From contig JAQVCA010000004.1 of NCBI GenBank assembly GCA_028690035.1, forward strand, positions 186,001 to 250,000: a stretch of 64,000 nt of DNA. Reading direction: 5' to 3'. Origin of the DNA: Comamonas sp. GTDB lineage: Bacteria > Pseudomonadota > Gammaproteobacteria > Burkholderiales > Burkholderiaceae_C. This document shows, in pieces, positions 1 through 9,140 of the stretch; position 1 is the first letter of the stretch, and every line of letters begins with the position of its first letter. A program made the position numbers and the translations under genes. The notes beneath the pieces are model-generated. The model did no database searches. It saw only the letters and a program-made list of their open reading frames with translations, and had not been told where the DNA came from.

Positions 1-498
1 CGCGTGCGCCGCCTGGTGCTGATGGGCAGCGTGGGCGTGCCCTTTGCCATCACGCCCGGGCTGGACGCTGTGTGGGGCTACACCCCGTCGGTGGAGAACA
101 TGCGCGCCATCATGGATTACTTCGCCTTCAACCAGGGCCTGATGAGCGACGACCTGGCGCGCCTGCGCTTTGAGGCCAGCGCCCGCCCCGGCGTGCAAGA
201 GTCTTACGCCGCCATGTTCCCCGCCCCGCGCCAGCGCTGGATTGAAGCGCTGGCCAGCGCCGAGGCCGACATCCGCGCCCTGCCGCACCAAGCCCTGGTC
301 ATCCATGGCCGCGAAGACCGCGTGATCCCGCTGAGCACCTCGCTGACGTTGTCCAGCTGGATTCAGCGCTCCCAACTGCACGTGTACGGCCAATGCGGCC
401 ACTGGACGCAAATTGAACACGCCGCGCGCTTTGCCCGCTTGGTGGGCGACTTCCTTGCTGAAGCGCACCCCGACGAGCCGCTGCCGCTGCAGCCCTGA
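1..498 (+). CDS. dmpD: 2-hydroxymuconic semialdehyde hydrolase, 3' part (DmpD/XylF type)
   Basis: Cytoplasmic alpha/beta-hydrolase of the meta-cleavage pathway. It splits 2-hydroxymuconic semialdehyde (or its methyl homologue) into 2-hydroxypenta-2,4-dienoate and formate. The frame is open from the first base, so the N-terminal part with the nucleophile elbow serine lies outside the window; only about 165 C-terminal residues are seen. The acid of the triad is visible in HGREDRV (Asp codon 316-318) and the catalytic His in CGHWTQIE (codon 400-402). The stretch VRRLVLMGSVGV through DAVWGYTPS is characteristic of DmpD/XylF. It is the first gene seen of a plus-strand operon; the hydratase that takes its product starts 36 bases downstream. 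Confidence 0.9.
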   Translation, partial: RVRRLVLMGSVGVPFAITPGLDAVWGYTPSVENMRAIMDYFAFNQGLMSDDLARLRFEASARPGVQESYAAMFPAPRQRWIEALASAEADIRALPHQALVIHGREDRVIPLSTSLTLSSWIQRSQLHVYGQCGHWTQIEHAARFARLVGDFLAEAHPDEPLPLQP

Positions 499-534
499 AC
501 GACTTTTCTGAACACCCTCGCCAAAGGAACCCCC

Positions 535-1323
535 ATGACCATGACCCCTGCCTTGATCGAGCAACTGGGCGACGAGCTGTACCAAGCGCTGACGCAGCGC
601 CAGATGCTCGAGCCGCTGACCAACCGCCACGCCGACATCACCATCGAAGACGCCTACGCCATCCAGCAAAAAATGCTGGCACGCCGCTTGGCCGCCGGTG
701 AAAAAGTGGTGGGCAAGAAAATTGGCGTGACCAGCCAGGCCGTGATGAACATGCTGGGCGTGTTCCAGCCCGACTTTGGCTGGCTCACCGATGGCATGGT
801 GTTCAACGAAGGCGAGGCCGTGCCCGCCAACACGCTCATCCAACCCAAGGCCGAGGGCGAGATTGCCTTCGTGCTGAAGAAAACCCTCAAAGGCCCGGGC
901 GTCACCGCCGCCGACGTGCTGGCCGCCACCGAAGGCGTGATGGCCTGCTTTGAAATCGTCGATTCGCGCATCCGCGACTGGAAGATCAAGATTCAAGACA
1001 CCGTGGCCGACAACGCCAGCTGCGGCGTGTTCGTGCTGGGTGACCGCCTGGTCGATCCGCGCGACGTGGACCTGGGCACCTGCGGCATGGTGCTGGAAAA
1101 GAACGGCGAAATCGTTGCCACCGGCGCTGGCGCTGCGGCCCTGGGCCACCCCGCCAACGCCGTGGCCTGGCTGGCCAACACGCTGGGCCGCCTGGGCATT
1201 GCGCTGGAAGCGGGTGAAGTGGTGCTGTCGGGCTCGCTGGGCATCATGGTGCCGGTGCAAGCGGGCGACAACCTGCGCGTGACCATTGGCGGCATCGGCG
1301 GCTGCTCGGTGCGCTTCGTTTAA
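535..1323 (+). CDS. dmpE: 2-oxopent-4-enoate (2-hydroxypenta-2,4-dienoate) hydratase
   Basis: Adds water to 2-hydroxypenta-2,4-dienoate to give 4-hydroxy-2-oxovalerate, the step after DmpD. The protein has 262 residues, the usual length for DmpE/XylJ/MhpD. Family landmarks are KKIGVTSQAVMNMLGV near residues 59-75, the acidic metal-site segment KAEGEIAFVL and the core FEIVDSRIRDWKIKIQDTVADNAS. The start is the ATG after AAAGGAA; a second in-frame ATG lies two codons later. It is paralogous to the decarboxylase at 5693-6481 in the same cluster, which has the same length and the same IVDSR and VADN landmarks; the INPK/HPK and metal-site context favours hydratase here. It abuts the SDR gene, so the two are probably co-translated. 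Confidence 0.9.
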   Translation: MTMTPALIEQLGDELYQALTQRQMLEPLTNRHADITIEDAYAIQQKMLARRLAAGEKVVGKKIGVTSQAVMNMLGVFQPDFGWLTDGMVFNEGEAVPANTLIQPKAEGEIAFVLKKTLKGPGVTAADVLAATEGVMACFEIVDSRIRDWKIKIQDTVADNASCGVFVLGDRLVDPRDVDLGTCGMVLEKNGEIVATGAGAAALGHPANAVAWLANTLGRLGIALEAGEVVLSGSLGIMVPVQAGDNLRVTIGGIGGCSVRFV

Positions 1324-1333
1324 GGAGCACGGC

Positions 1334-2128
1334 ATGGACTTGCAACTCAGCGGCAAACGCGCCCTGGTCACCGGCTCCACCGCAGGCATTGGCTTTGCCA
1401 TTGCCACCGAGCTGGCGCGCGAAGGCGTGGCCGTGGTGCTCAATGGCCGCAGCAACGAGCGTGTAGCCCAGGCCGTGCAGCGCCTGCTGACTGCCGTGCC
1501 GCAGGCCCAGGTGCGCGGCGTGGCCGCCGATGTGGCCAGCGCCGCCGGTTGTGAGCTGCTGGCCCAGGCCAGCGCGGGTGTGGACATTCTGGTGAACAAC
1601 TTCGGCATCTTCGATCCGCAGCCCTTCGAGGCCATCGACGACGCCCAGTGGCAGCGCTTTTTTGATGCCAACGTGATGAGCGGCGTGCGCCTGACGCGCG
1701 CGCTGCTGCCCGCCATGCAAGCCGCAGGCTGGGGCCGCGTGGTGTTCATCAACAGCGAGTCGGGCGTGAACCCGCCCACCGAAATGGTGCATTACGGCAT
1801 GAGCAAGGCGGCGCAGCTGTCCGTCTCGCGCGGGCTGGCGCAGCACTGCGCAGGCACGGGCGTGACGGTGAACGCCGTGCTGCCCGGCCCGACCCGCACC
1901 GAGGGCGTGGGCGATTTCTTCGCCAAGCTGGCCGCCGACCAGGGCGTGGACCTGGCCGAGGCCGAGCAGCGCTTTTTCACCAATGCACGCCCCACCTCGC
2001 TGCTGCGCCGCTTCATCGAACCTTCCGAGGTCGCCGCGCTGGTGGCCTATGTGTGCAGCCCCCGTTCCGCCGCCACCAACGGTGCGGCGCTGCGGGTCGA
2101 GGGCGGCATCCTGTCTTCGATTTGCTGA
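1334..2128 (+). CDS. Short-chain dehydrogenase/reductase inside the meta-cleavage operon
   Basis: A 264-residue classical SDR. The Rossmann cofactor motif TGSTAGIG is at residues 13-20, the NNFG stabilising motif follows in the middle, and the active site has Ser in INSESG and the Tyr-x3-Lys of YGMSK. The start is the ATG at 1334, preceded by AAGGAG that overlaps the hydratase stop; an upstream in-frame start would run into the hydratase. Its place between hydratase and acetaldehyde dehydrogenase, with gaps of 10 and 23 bases, indicates co-transcription with the meta pathway. No SDR step is part of the textbook pathway, so the substrate is unknown. It could oxidise an aldehyde/alcohol side product or an upper-pathway diol. 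Confidence 0.85.
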   Translation: MDLQLSGKRALVTGSTAGIGFAIATELAREGVAVVLNGRSNERVAQAVQRLLTAVPQAQVRGVAADVASAAGCELLAQASAGVDILVNNFGIFDPQPFEAIDDAQWQRFFDANVMSGVRLTRALLPAMQAAGWGRVVFINSESGVNPPTEMVHYGMSKAAQLSVSRGLAQHCAGTGVTVNAVLPGPTRTEGVGDFFAKLAADQGVDLAEAEQRFFTNARPTSLLRRFIEPSEVAALVAYVCSPRSAATNGAALRVEGGILSSIC

Positions 2129-2151
2129 CCCTTTTTTCCAAAGGACTTCCT

Positions 2152-3060
2152 ATGAGCCAAAAAATCAAATGTGCCCTGATCGGCCCCGGCAACATTGGCA
2201 CCGACCTGCTGGCCAAGCTGCAACGCAGCCCCGTGCTCGAACCCGTGTGGATGGTGGGCATTGACCCCGAATCCGACGGTCTCAAGCGCGCCCGCGAAAT
2301 GGGCATCAAGACCACCCACGAAGGCGTCGATGGCCTGGTGCCCCACATGAAGGCCGACGGCGTGCAAATCGTCTTTGACGCCACCAGCGCCTACGTCCAC
2401 GCCGAGAACTCGCGCAAGGTCAACGCGCAAGGCGCGCTCATGATCGACCTGACGCCCGCCGCCATTGGCCCGTACTGCGTGCCGCCCGTGAACCTCAAAG
2501 AGCACGTGGGCAAGGCCGAGATGAACGTGAACATGGTCACCTGCGGTGGCCAGGCCACCATCCCCATGGTGGCGGCCATCAGCCGTGTGCAGCCCGTGGA
2601 ATATGGCGAAATCATTGCCACCGTGTCCAGCAAATCTGCAGGTCCCGGCACACGCAAGAACATCGATGAGTTCACGCGCACCACGGCCGGTGCCGTCGAG
2701 CGTGTGGGTGGCGCCAAGAAGGGCAAAGCCATCATCATCATCAACCCTGCCGAGCCACCGCTGATCATGCGCGACACCGTGCACTGCCTGGTCGAAGGCG
2801 AGCCCGACAAGGAAGCCATCACCAAGAGCATTCACGACATGCTGGTCGAGGTGCAGAAGTATGTGCCTGGCTACAAGCTGGTCAACGGCCCGGTGTTTGA
2901 CGGCAACCGCGTCTCGGTCTTCTTGGAAGTCGAGGGCCTGGGCGACTACCTGCCCAAGTACGCGGGCAACCTGGACATCATGACCGCCGCCGCCGCGCGC
3001 ACCGCCGAAATGTTTGCCGAAGAAATTTTGGCTGGCAAGCTCACCTTGCAAGCTGTCTGA
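2152..3060 (+). CDS. dmpF: Acetaldehyde dehydrogenase (acylating)
   Basis: Converts acetaldehyde, CoA and NAD+ to acetyl-CoA and NADH. It works as a complex with the aldolase encoded next, which hands acetaldehyde over through an internal channel. The N-terminal NAD-binding motif GPGNIGTDL starts at about residue 11, and the catalytic cysteine is Cys131 in VTCGGQAT. The protein has 302 residues, within the normal range for the family. The ATG at 2152 follows AAGGAC at the expected distance; longer in-frame extensions overlap the SDR gene and are rejected. The stop is 11 bases before the aldolase start, so the two subunits are likely made in equal amounts. Confidence 0.95.
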   Translation: MSQKIKCALIGPGNIGTDLLAKLQRSPVLEPVWMVGIDPESDGLKRAREMGIKTTHEGVDGLVPHMKADGVQIVFDATSAYVHAENSRKVNAQGALMIDLTPAAIGPYCVPPVNLKEHVGKAEMNVNMVTCGGQATIPMVAAISRVQPVEYGEIIATVSSKSAGPGTRKNIDEFTRTTAGAVERVGGAKKGKAIIIINPAEPPLIMRDTVHCLVEGEPDKEAITKSIHDMLVEVQKYVPGYKLVNGPVFDGNRVSVFLEVEGLGDYLPKYAGNLDIMTAAAARTAEMFAEEILAGKLTLQAV

Positions 3061-3071
3061 GGAGTATTGAG

Positions 3072-4103
3072 ATGACACAAAAGAAGATCACCCTGCACGA
3101 CATGACGCTGCGCGACGGCATGCACCCCAAGCGCCACCTCATGACGCTGGAGCAGATGAAGTCCGTGGCCCAGGGCCTAGACGCCGCCGGTGTGCCCCTG
3201 ATTGAAGTGACCCACGGCGACGGCTTGGGCGGCGCTTCGGTGAACTATGGCTTTCCGGCGCACAGCGACGAGGAGTACCTGGGCACTGTGATTCCACTGA
3301 TGAAGCAGGCCAAAGTGTCGGCACTGCTGCTGCCGGGCATCGGTACCGTCGATCACCTGAAGATGGCGCATGGCCTGGGCGTGCACACCATCCGCGTGGC
3401 CACGCACTGCACCGAGGCCGACGTCTCTGAGCAGCACATCACCATGGCGCGCAAGCTGGACATGGACACGGTGGGCTTTTTGATGATGGCGCACATGAAC
3501 GATGCCGCTGGCCTGATCAAGCAGGCCAAGCTGATGGAAGGCTATGGCGCCAACTGCATCTACGTCACCGACTCGGCAGGCTACTTGCTGCCCGACCAAG
3601 TGAAGGAGCGCATTGCCGCCGTACGCGCCGCCTTGAAGCCTGAGACCGAGCTGGGTTTCCACGGCCACCACAACCTGGCCATGGGTGTGGCCAACAGCGT
3701 TGCCGCCATCGAAGCCGGTGCCAACCGCATTGATGCGGCAGCGGCAGGTCTGGGCGCAGGCGCCGGTAACACGCCGCTGGAAGTGCTGGTGGCCGTGCTG
3801 GATCGCATGGGCATCGACACGGGCGTGGACGTGTGGAAGATCCAAGACGTGGCCGAAGACCTGGTGGTGCCGCTGATGGACTTCCCCATTCGCATTGACC
3901 GCGATGCGCTCACGCTGGGCTACGCCGGCGTGTACGGCAGCTTCTTGCTGTTTGCCAAGCGCGCGGAGAAAAAGTACGGCATCCCGGCGCGCGACCTGCT
4001 CGTGGAGCTGGGGCGCCGTGGCATGGTGGGTGGCCAGGAAGACATGATTGAAGACACCGCCTTGACCATGGCGCGCGAGCGTGGGCTCAAGCTGCCCGCC
4101 TAA
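3072..4103 (+). CDS. dmpG: 4-hydroxy-2-oxovalerate aldolase
   Basis: Cleaves 4-hydroxy-2-oxovalerate to pyruvate and acetaldehyde, the last carbon-carbon cleavage of the meta pathway. It has 343 residues, standard for the HMG-CoA-lyase-like TIM-barrel family. [10 protein letters not shown] at residues 13-22 supplies the catalytic Arg and the Asp metal ligand, and GFHGHHN gives the two metal-binding histidines. The C-terminal region is the communication domain that docks on DmpF. A GGAG motif lies about 7 bases before the ATG. The gap of 127 bases that follows, before the chemoreceptor gene, is the largest inside this operon and holds no obvious terminator. Confidence 0.95.
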   Translation: MTQKKITLHDMTLRDGMHPKRHLMTLEQMKSVAQGLDAAGVPLIEVTHGDGLGGASVNYGFPAHSDEEYLGTVIPLMKQAKVSALLLPGIGTVDHLKMAHGLGVHTIRVATHCTEADVSEQHITMARKLDMDTVGFLMMAHMNDAAGLIKQAKLMEGYGANCIYVTDSAGYLLPDQVKERIAAVRAALKPETELGFHGHHNLAMGVANSVAAIEAGANRIDAAAAGLGAGAGNTPLEVLVAVLDRMGIDTGVDVWKIQDVAEDLVVPLMDFPIRIDRDALTLGYAGVYGSFLLFAKRAEKKYGIPARDLLVELGRRGMVGGQEDMIEDTALTMARERGLKLPA

Positions 4104-4230
4104 GGGGCGCAGGGGGCTGCTCCCTTTCGGGGGACGGCCCACGATACTGGGCGCTGGCCCCTTCTCATTGGTGGGTGCGATCCCTTGGGTGCGCACCACC
4201 GCCTTCAACCCTTGAACCAGGAGTGGTGCA

Positions 4231-5649
4231 ATGCAAATGCTGGCATGGTTGAACCCCGCTGCGGGTCTGGGCTTTGCACTGGGTGCGCTGTGTACGGCGG
4301 GCCTGGCAGGGGCAGGATGGTGGTGGTCGTTCGGGCGTCGCCAGGGCGCAGCGCACAGCGCCATGCTGGCGCAGATCGACCAGCATGCGCTGGACGTGAT
4401 CGTCAACAACGCCAGCATGCTGTCTTCCTTCACCCGCGTGGTGGCCTTTTCGCGCGCCCAGTCCGGCAGCCTGCAGGCGCTGGAGCAAAGCGTGCAAGGG
4501 CTGTCGCACAGCGTGGCCACGGTGGTGCAGTCGGCCGACATGTCGCGCCAGCAGGCGCAGTCCATGTATGCGCTGGCCCTGGATGGCGATCGGCTGCTGC
4601 GCGAAACCGCCGCCCAGATCACCGCCCTGGGCAGTTCGGCCCATGGCCTGGATGCGCGCTTTGACGAAGTGCGCCAGCACACGCAGGCGATTGCCGGCAT
4701 TCTGGTCATGATCAAGAACGTGGCCATGCAGACCCATCTGCTCTCACTCAATGCCGCCGTGGAAGCGGCGCGCGCCGGCGAGCAGGGGCGCGGCTTTGCC
4801 GTCGTGGCCGATGAGGTGCGCAAACTTGCGGCGCGCACCAGCGAGGCGACGCAGCAAATCCAGCACATGATTGCCGGCATCACCAGCAGCACCCAGGCCG
4901 CCGACCAGTTTCTGCAAACCGTGCTGCAGGGCATGGATGGCGGCGTGGCGCGCACCCAGCAAACCAGCGGTGCGCTGGCCGACATCCGTGCGCGTGCCGA
5001 GCAGGCGCTCACCGCGACCAGCGCCATGGCGCAGGCCGTGCAGGAGCAGGCGCACTGGGGCGAGCGCCTGATGCAGCAAACCCAAGAGCTGTCCAGCGCG
5101 GCGCGCGAATCGGTCGAATGGATTGGCAAAAGCAACATCCAGGTGCGTACCGTGCAAGGCATGGTCGGCCAGCTCAAGCGCGAAACGGCGGCCTTGCAGC
5201 CCCGGCGCCAGCCCCTGGAGGTGATGGACGACTGCGTGGAAGAAATGCGTGCCTGCAACATCCTCATCATGAACGCCGATGCCTGGAGTGAGGTGGCCAG
5301 CGTGGCCGCACGCATTGCCGAGCTGGACGCGCTGCTGCAGCGCGCCTGGAGCGCCCTGGGCGCGCTGCATGCCGGTGCTGCGGGGCAGGCATTTGGCCGT
5401 GCGCTGGAGCATTACCGCAGCGTGCGCACGCGGATGCTCGAGCATGCCCGCCAGGGCAATTTTGAAGACATCCGCCGCCTGGTGCCCGAGCAGGTGCGCC
5501 CGGCCTACGACCAGGTGAAAGCCTGTCTGGGCGCCCTGCGTGGCAGCACGGGGCGCCATGTCCCTGCCACGGAAAGCGCCCAAAAAGCGCCGACCTCTAC
5601 GAACACCGTCTCAGGCGCAACGCTGCCCACTGCGCTGGGTATTTCCTGA
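4231..5649 (+). CDS. Methyl-accepting chemotaxis protein with C-terminal helical bundle
   Basis: A 472-residue chemoreceptor-type signalling protein. One hydrophobic segment lies at about residues 10-34 (rich in Gly, Ala and Trp). There is no periplasmic domain, no second membrane segment and no recognisable HAMP. The conserved MCP hairpin tip is intact at about residues 163-205 ([20 protein letters not shown] core). After about residue 325 the remainder ([21 protein letters not shown] to about 445) is helical and resembles a four-helix-bundle MCP sensor placed after the signalling domain. It sits between the aldolase and decarboxylase genes, so it should be made with the aromatic pathway and may couple taxis to aromatics or their intracellular products. 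MCP assignment is firm; ligand and topology are inferred. Confidence 0.85.
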   Translation: MQMLAWLNPAAGLGFALGALCTAGLAGAGWWWSFGRRQGAAHSAMLAQIDQHALDVIVNNASMLSSFTRVVAFSRAQSGSLQALEQSVQGLSHSVATVVQSADMSRQQAQSMYALALDGDRLLRETAAQITALGSSAHGLDARFDEVRQHTQAIAGILVMIKNVAMQTHLLSLNAAVEAARAGEQGRGFAVVADEVRKLAARTSEATQQIQHMIAGITSSTQAADQFLQTVLQGMDGGVARTQQTSGALADIRARAEQALTATSAMAQAVQEQAHWGERLMQQTQELSSAARESVEWIGKSNIQVRTVQGMVGQLKRETAALQPRRQPLEVMDDCVEEMRACNILIMNADAWSEVASVAARIAELDALLQRAWSALGALHAGAAGQAFGRALEHYRSVRTRMLEHARQGNFEDIRRLVPEQVRPAYDQVKACLGALRGSTGRHVPATESAQKAPTSTNTVSGATLPTALGIS

Positions 5650-5692
5650 GACATCTTTTGATCCTTGTTTTTCATTTTTTGGAGAAATCACC

Positions 5693-6481
5693 ATGGCCCT
5701 GTCCCCCCAAACCATTGCCCAACTGGCCGAGCACCTGGAAAACTGCCAACTGCAGGCCAAAGACACCCCCAAGATCACCAACGACCACCCCGACATGGAC
5801 TGGGACGATGCCTACGCCATTCAGGACGTGATCCTGCAGCGCAAGCTGGCACGCGGCGCGCGCGTGGTGGGCCTGAAAGCGGGCCTGACCTCGCACGCCA
5901 AGATGAAGCAAATGGGCGTGACCGACCCGGTGTTCGGCTTCCTGGTCGATGAGTACGTGGTGTCCGAAGGCGCCACGGTGAACGTCTCGGAGCTGATCCA
6001 CCCCAAAGTGGAGCCCGAAATTGCCTTCGTGCTCAAGCATGCGCTCAAAGGCCCAGGCTGCCACATTGGCGCTGTGCTGGCAGCCACCGAGTTTGTGATG
6101 CCCGGCATTGAAGTGATTGACAGCCGCTACCGCGACTTCAAGTTTGACCTCAAGAGCGTGGTGGCCGACAACACCTCGGCCGCGCGCTTTGTCGTCGGTG
6201 GCCAGGCCATCCGCCCCGAGCAGGTGGACTTGCGCACCGTGGGCGTGGTGCTGGAAAAGAACGGTGAACCCGTCGCCCTGGGCGCTGGTGCGGCCGTGCT
6301 GGGCCACCCCGCCGCCGCCATTGCCATGCTGGCCAACCACCTGGGCCGCCGTGGCCAGGAAATCCCCGCAGGCAGCCTGATTTTGTCGGGCGGCGTGACC
6401 GAGGCCGTGGCCGTGAATGCGGGCGACAACGTCACACTGCGCGTGCAAGGCATGGGCAGCGTGGGCCTGCGTTTTGCCTGA
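5693..6481 (+). CDS. dmpH: 4-oxalocrotonate decarboxylase
   Basis: Decarboxylates 2-oxo-3-hexenedioate, made by the tautomerase, to 2-hydroxypenta-2,4-dienoate. This is the dehydrogenase branch of the meta pathway that avoids DmpD. It has 262 residues. Family landmarks are the DAYAIQD segment, KAGLTSHAKMKQMGV, HPKVEPEIAFVL with the metal-site acids, and EVIDSRYRDFKFDLKSVVADN. The ATG at 5693 is preceded by GGAGA. It is a clear paralogue of the hydratase at 535-1323, as expected because the two enzymes are known to form a complex. The next gene is the tautomerase that supplies its substrate, so the pair reads as a DmpHI unit. Confidence 0.92.
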   Translation: MALSPQTIAQLAEHLENCQLQAKDTPKITNDHPDMDWDDAYAIQDVILQRKLARGARVVGLKAGLTSHAKMKQMGVTDPVFGFLVDEYVVSEGATVNVSELIHPKVEPEIAFVLKHALKGPGCHIGAVLAATEFVMPGIEVIDSRYRDFKFDLKSVVADNTSAARFVVGGQAIRPEQVDLRTVGVVLEKNGEPVALGAGAAVLGHPAAAIAMLANHLGRRGQEIPAGSLILSGGVTEAVAVNAGDNVTLRVQGMGSVGLRFA

Positions 6482-6521
6482 GACACTCCCCCCTACTGAC
6501 CCCATCCTCAGGAGATAAAAC

Positions 6522-6713
6522 ATGCCTTTTGCCCAGATTCACATGATCGAAGGCCGCACCGAAGAGCAGAAAAAAGTGGTGATTGAAAAAGTCTCGCAGG
6601 CTCTGGTCGAGGCCACAGGCGCCCCCATCGCCACCGTGCGGGTGTGGATCACCGAAGTACCCAAAGAAAACTGGGGTATTGCGGGCGTCAGCGTCAAAGA
6701 CTTGGGGCGCTGA
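6522..6713 (+). CDS. dmpI: 4-oxalocrotonate tautomerase
   Basis: A 63-codon gene for the small hexameric tautomerase that converts 2-hydroxymuconate to 2-oxo-3-hexenedioate. After removal of Met the protein begins with the catalytic Pro1. Arg11 (EGRTEEQ) and Arg39 (TVRVW) are both in the canonical places. Position 50, usually Phe in the classical enzyme, is Trp here (KENWGI). AGGAG lies 8 bases before the ATG. It is the last gene of the meta operon; only 4 bases separate its stop from the converging sensor-kinase gene, with no room for a dedicated terminator. Confidence 0.93.
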   Translation: MPFAQIHMIEGRTEEQKKVVIEKVSQALVEATGAPIATVRVWITEVPKENWGIAGVSVKDLGR

Positions 6714-6717
6714 TCGT

Positions 6718-7983
6718 TTATAGGCTGGGCGCCTGGCACGCATGGCGCGCTGGGGCCACCCAGGGCAGGCGCAGTTCAAAACAGGCCCCCGCGGCGCCAT
6801 CGCTGCGGCCCAGGCAGCGCACGCTGCCGCCGTGATGTTGGGCAATCGAGCGCACCAACGCCAGCCCCAGGCCCACGCCCCCAGCGCGTTCGCTGGCACC
6901 GGGCAGGCGGTAGAACTTTTCAAAGATGCGCTCGCGCTGCTCGGGCGGCACACCAGGGCCGTGGTCTTGCACGCGCACCACCGCCCAGCCTTCCTCGTGG
7001 GCCAGCTCCAGCGTGATAGCACCGGCGCTGTAGCGGCGCGCGTTTTCCAGCAGGTTGCGCACGGCGCGGCGCAGCAGCTTGGCAATGCCGGGCACCTCCA
7101 GCGCATCGACGTGCAGCAGCAGCTCGGCGTCCACGCGTGCGCATTCTTCGGCGGCCAGCCCGATCAGGTCCACCGCTTCGCTGCTGCCCACATCCACATC
7201 GGGCTGCTCCAGGCGGCTGGCCAGCAGGATTTCATCGACCAGCTGATCCAGCTCGGCAATGTTGCGCTGGATTTCTGCTTTGGCGCTGCGCTGCTCGGGC
7301 GCATCGCCCATCAGCTCCAGCCCCATGCGGATGCGTGCCAGCGGCGAGCGCAGCTCGTGCGAGGCATTGGCCAGCAGGCTTTGGTGCGATTGCACCAGCG
7401 TCTGGATGCGCTGCGCGGCGGCGTTGAACTGGCGCGCCAAGTCGGCCACCTCGTCTTGCCCCTGCGTGGAGGCGCGGATGGACAAGTCGCCCTCACCAAA
7501 GCGCTGCACGCTGCGCTGCAGGTTTTCCAGGCGTTGGAGCAGGCGGCGAATGATAGGGAACACCCCCAGCGCCACGCCCAGCCCGACCAGCGCCAGCAGC
7601 CAGACAAAGCCCAGCGGTGGGCGCAGCCAGAAATCCAGCGTCGGGTGCTTGGGTGGCGGCGGGGTGCCACGGCCTGGACGCGGCGTCATCTCCAGCAGGT
7701 AGCGTTGGCCATCGCTGCCCTGAATGCTGAACTGCAGCCCCTCGCCCTGGCGGCGGCGCTGGCGCTCGAACGGGCCTTGCAGCAGTACCTGGCCCTGAGC
7801 GTCGGTGAGGGTCAGCTCACGCGCCAGGGTGCCTTGCACGGTGGCGTTGCGTGCGTGGTAGTCCTCAGAGGCCTGCCAGGCCCAGCCGACCAGCAGGGTC
7901 AGCACGGCCACGCCGCCGACCACAGCCAGCCAGATGCGCAGGTACAGGCGCTGGGCAAAGCGCCGAACAACGTGGTGCAGCAT
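6718..7983 (-). CDS. Two-component sensor histidine kinase (HAMP, HisKA, HATPase)
   Basis: A 421-residue membrane sensor kinase. TM1 is at about residues 17-36 and TM2 at about 125-142, with a Pro-rich periplasmic part of about 88 residues between them. A HAMP linker follows. The phosphoacceptor is His209 in ASHELRSPL. The ATP-binding boxes follow in order: N box LLENARRYS, G1 DHGPGVP, F box IFEKFYRLPG, G2 GGVGLGLALV. The ATG at 7983 sits 37 bases after the response-regulator stop; a longer upstream frame is a shadow of that gene. The pair RR-HK is co-transcribed. It converges on the meta operon, but there is no direct sign that it controls it; the periplasmic domain suggests an envelope signal. 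Confidence 0.9.
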   Translation of the reverse strand: MLHHVVRRFAQRLYLRIWLAVVGGVAVLTLLVGWAWQASEDYHARNATVQGTLARELTLTDAQGQVLLQGPFERQRRRQGEGLQFSIQGSDGQRYLLEMTPRPGRGTPPPPKHPTLDFWLRPPLGFVWLLALVGLGVALGVFPIIRRLLQRLENLQRSVQRFGEGDLSIRASTQGQDEVADLARQFNAAAQRIQTLVQSHQSLLANASHELRSPLARIRMGLELMGDAPEQRSAKAEIQRNIAELDQLVDEILLASRLEQPDVDVGSSEAVDLIGLAAEECARVDAELLLHVDALEVPGIAKLLRRAVRNLLENARRYSAGAITLELAHEEGWAVVRVQDHGPGVPPEQRERIFEKFYRLPGASERAGGVGLGLALVRSIAQHHGGSVRCLGRSDGAAGACFELRLPWVAPARHACQAPSL

Positions 7984-8020
7984 GTGCGGTGACCTCGGAT
8001 GTGCCTGGGCCTGCTGGGGC

Positions 8021-8743
8021 CTAGTCCTGTTGCTTGGCAAACACGTAGCCCACGCCGCGTACGGTGAGGATGCGCTTGGGGTTTTTGGGGTCGGCCTCGA
8101 TGGCGGCACGAATGCGGCCCATGTGCACGTCGATGCTGCGGTCAAAAGCCTCCAGCTCGCGCCCGCGCACCGCTTCCATGATCTGGTCGCGCGTGAGCAC
8201 GCGCCCGGCGCGCTCGGCCAGGGCCACCAGCAGGTCAAACTGGTAGCTGGTCAGCTCGGCAGGCGCACCGGCCACGTGGACGGTGCGTGCATCGCGGTCG
8301 ATCTCCAGACTGCCAAAGCGCAGGCTGTGCGTCGGTGCCAGCGTGGCCGCCAGCGCGCCACGGGCCTGGCGCCGCAGCAGGGCGCGGATGCGTGCCAGCA
8401 GCTCGCGCGGCTCAAAGGGTTTGGGCAGGTAATCGTCGGCACCAATTTCCAGGCCGACCACGCGGTCCATCGGGTCGCCCTTGGCCGTGAGCATCAGCAC
8501 CGGCACCTGCGCCGCAGCGCCGGGCAGAGCGCGCAGGCGGCGGCACACTTCCAGGCCATCCAGGTCGGGCAGCATCAAATCCAGGATGAGCAAGTCCGGC
8601 AGCGCAGCCTGCTCCAGCACCGCCAGACCGCTGGCCGCATCGGGGCAGTGGCGCACGGCCAGCGCGTTCTGGCCCAGGTAGGTGACGACCATGTCCGCCA
8701 GACGGTGGTCGTCCTCAATCATCAAAAGCTGGTGGGTGTGCAT
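8021..8743 (-). CDS. OmpR/PhoB-family response regulator
   Basis: A 240-residue transcriptional regulator. The receiver domain occupies about residues 6-115, with the acidic pocket EDD at 10-12, phosphoacceptor Asp55 in LILDLMLPD, Thr86 and Lys108 in LPKPF. The C-terminal winged-helix domain covers about residues 140-235 and has the usual features: LTSYQFDLL, RVLTRDQIMEAV, RSIDVHMGRIRAAI and the VRGVGYVF wing. It is first in the operon with the cognate kinase downstream. Its RstA/OmpR-like layout is clear; target genes are not visible. Confidence 0.92.
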   Translation of the reverse strand: MHTHQLLMIEDDHRLADMVVTYLGQNALAVRHCPDAASGLAVLEQAALPDLLILDLMLPDLDGLEVCRRLRALPGAAAQVPVLMLTAKGDPMDRVVGLEIGADDYLPKPFEPRELLARIRALLRRQARGALAATLAPTHSLRFGSLEIDRDARTVHVAGAPAELTSYQFDLLVALAERAGRVLTRDQIMEAVRGRELEAFDRSIDVHMGRIRAAIEADPKNPKRILTVRGVGYVFAKQQD

Positions 8744-9140
8744 GCGCGGCAGTGTAGGGGCTGTGCATGTCGGCCAAGTAAAGCCATGGTAAACATAAAA
8801 AAGATAGCTACTTGCGCTTGATAGAACTTGTTTTAATCAAGAAAACTATATTATTTCTTTGATTGGTAGGCGGTTAAAGCTATTTTTATAGTAGCTGAGA
8901 AATGCAGCGTAGCAGTGCTTCTGACAGGCGGTAAGCCTTGATTTTTAAGGGTTTTTACCCAGAGGTGCGCGCGTGCTTCTGTCTTAGACTCGCCCAGCTT
9001 TTCGGTAAGCACGCATTTTTGCAATGGCATAGGTACTGTTTCCCAAAAATTAAGCACCTTTGCTCAAGGAGATGACCATTCAAGCCCTGCGCGCGCACCC
9101 TGCGTTCCCTATCGCTCCTATTGCCCCTTGCAGCGATCGG
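8744..9140. other. Intergenic region between response regulator and BenR-type gene
   Basis: About 400 bases without a convincing gene, much richer in A+T than the flanks. It must hold the promoter of the minus-strand two-component operon and that of the plus-strand AraC-family gene. It contains one interspersed AGCTAT-ended repeat (8797-8891). At 9066-9071 there is AAGGAG directly against an in-frame ATG (9072), which is too close to act as its ribosome site. No full TGCA-N6-GGNTA box was found here. Confidence 0.6.
8797..8891. repeat. Interspersed AGCTAT-ended repeat, copy 1
   Basis: AT-rich element with inverted ends: a 5' AAAGATAGCTA and a 3' TAGCTATTTTTATAG-like end. A further imperfect internal inverted pair lies around TTGATAGAAC and TCTTTGATTGG. 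It is a divergent member of the family seen again at 21095, 26283, 28985, 46991 and 54071. Confidence 0.55.

Noticed and set aside
3177-5315. Long minus-strand frame opposite the aldolase and chemoreceptor genes
   Set aside because: Antisense shadow in high-GC DNA; composition is low-complexity and both plus-strand genes are well supported.
9036-9056. TGCAATGGCATAGGTA-like sequence upstream of the benR-like gene, considered as an autoregulatory BenR box
   Set aside because: The spacing between TGCA and the GG-TA part is two bases too long, and there is no second half-site, unlike the perfect pairs at 17088-17174.
9060-9140. Longer N-terminus for the benR-like protein from TTG 9060 or ATG 9072
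   Set aside because: The AAGGAG directly abuts ATG 9072, and XylS/BenR homologues align from the ATG at 9141 with matching total length.
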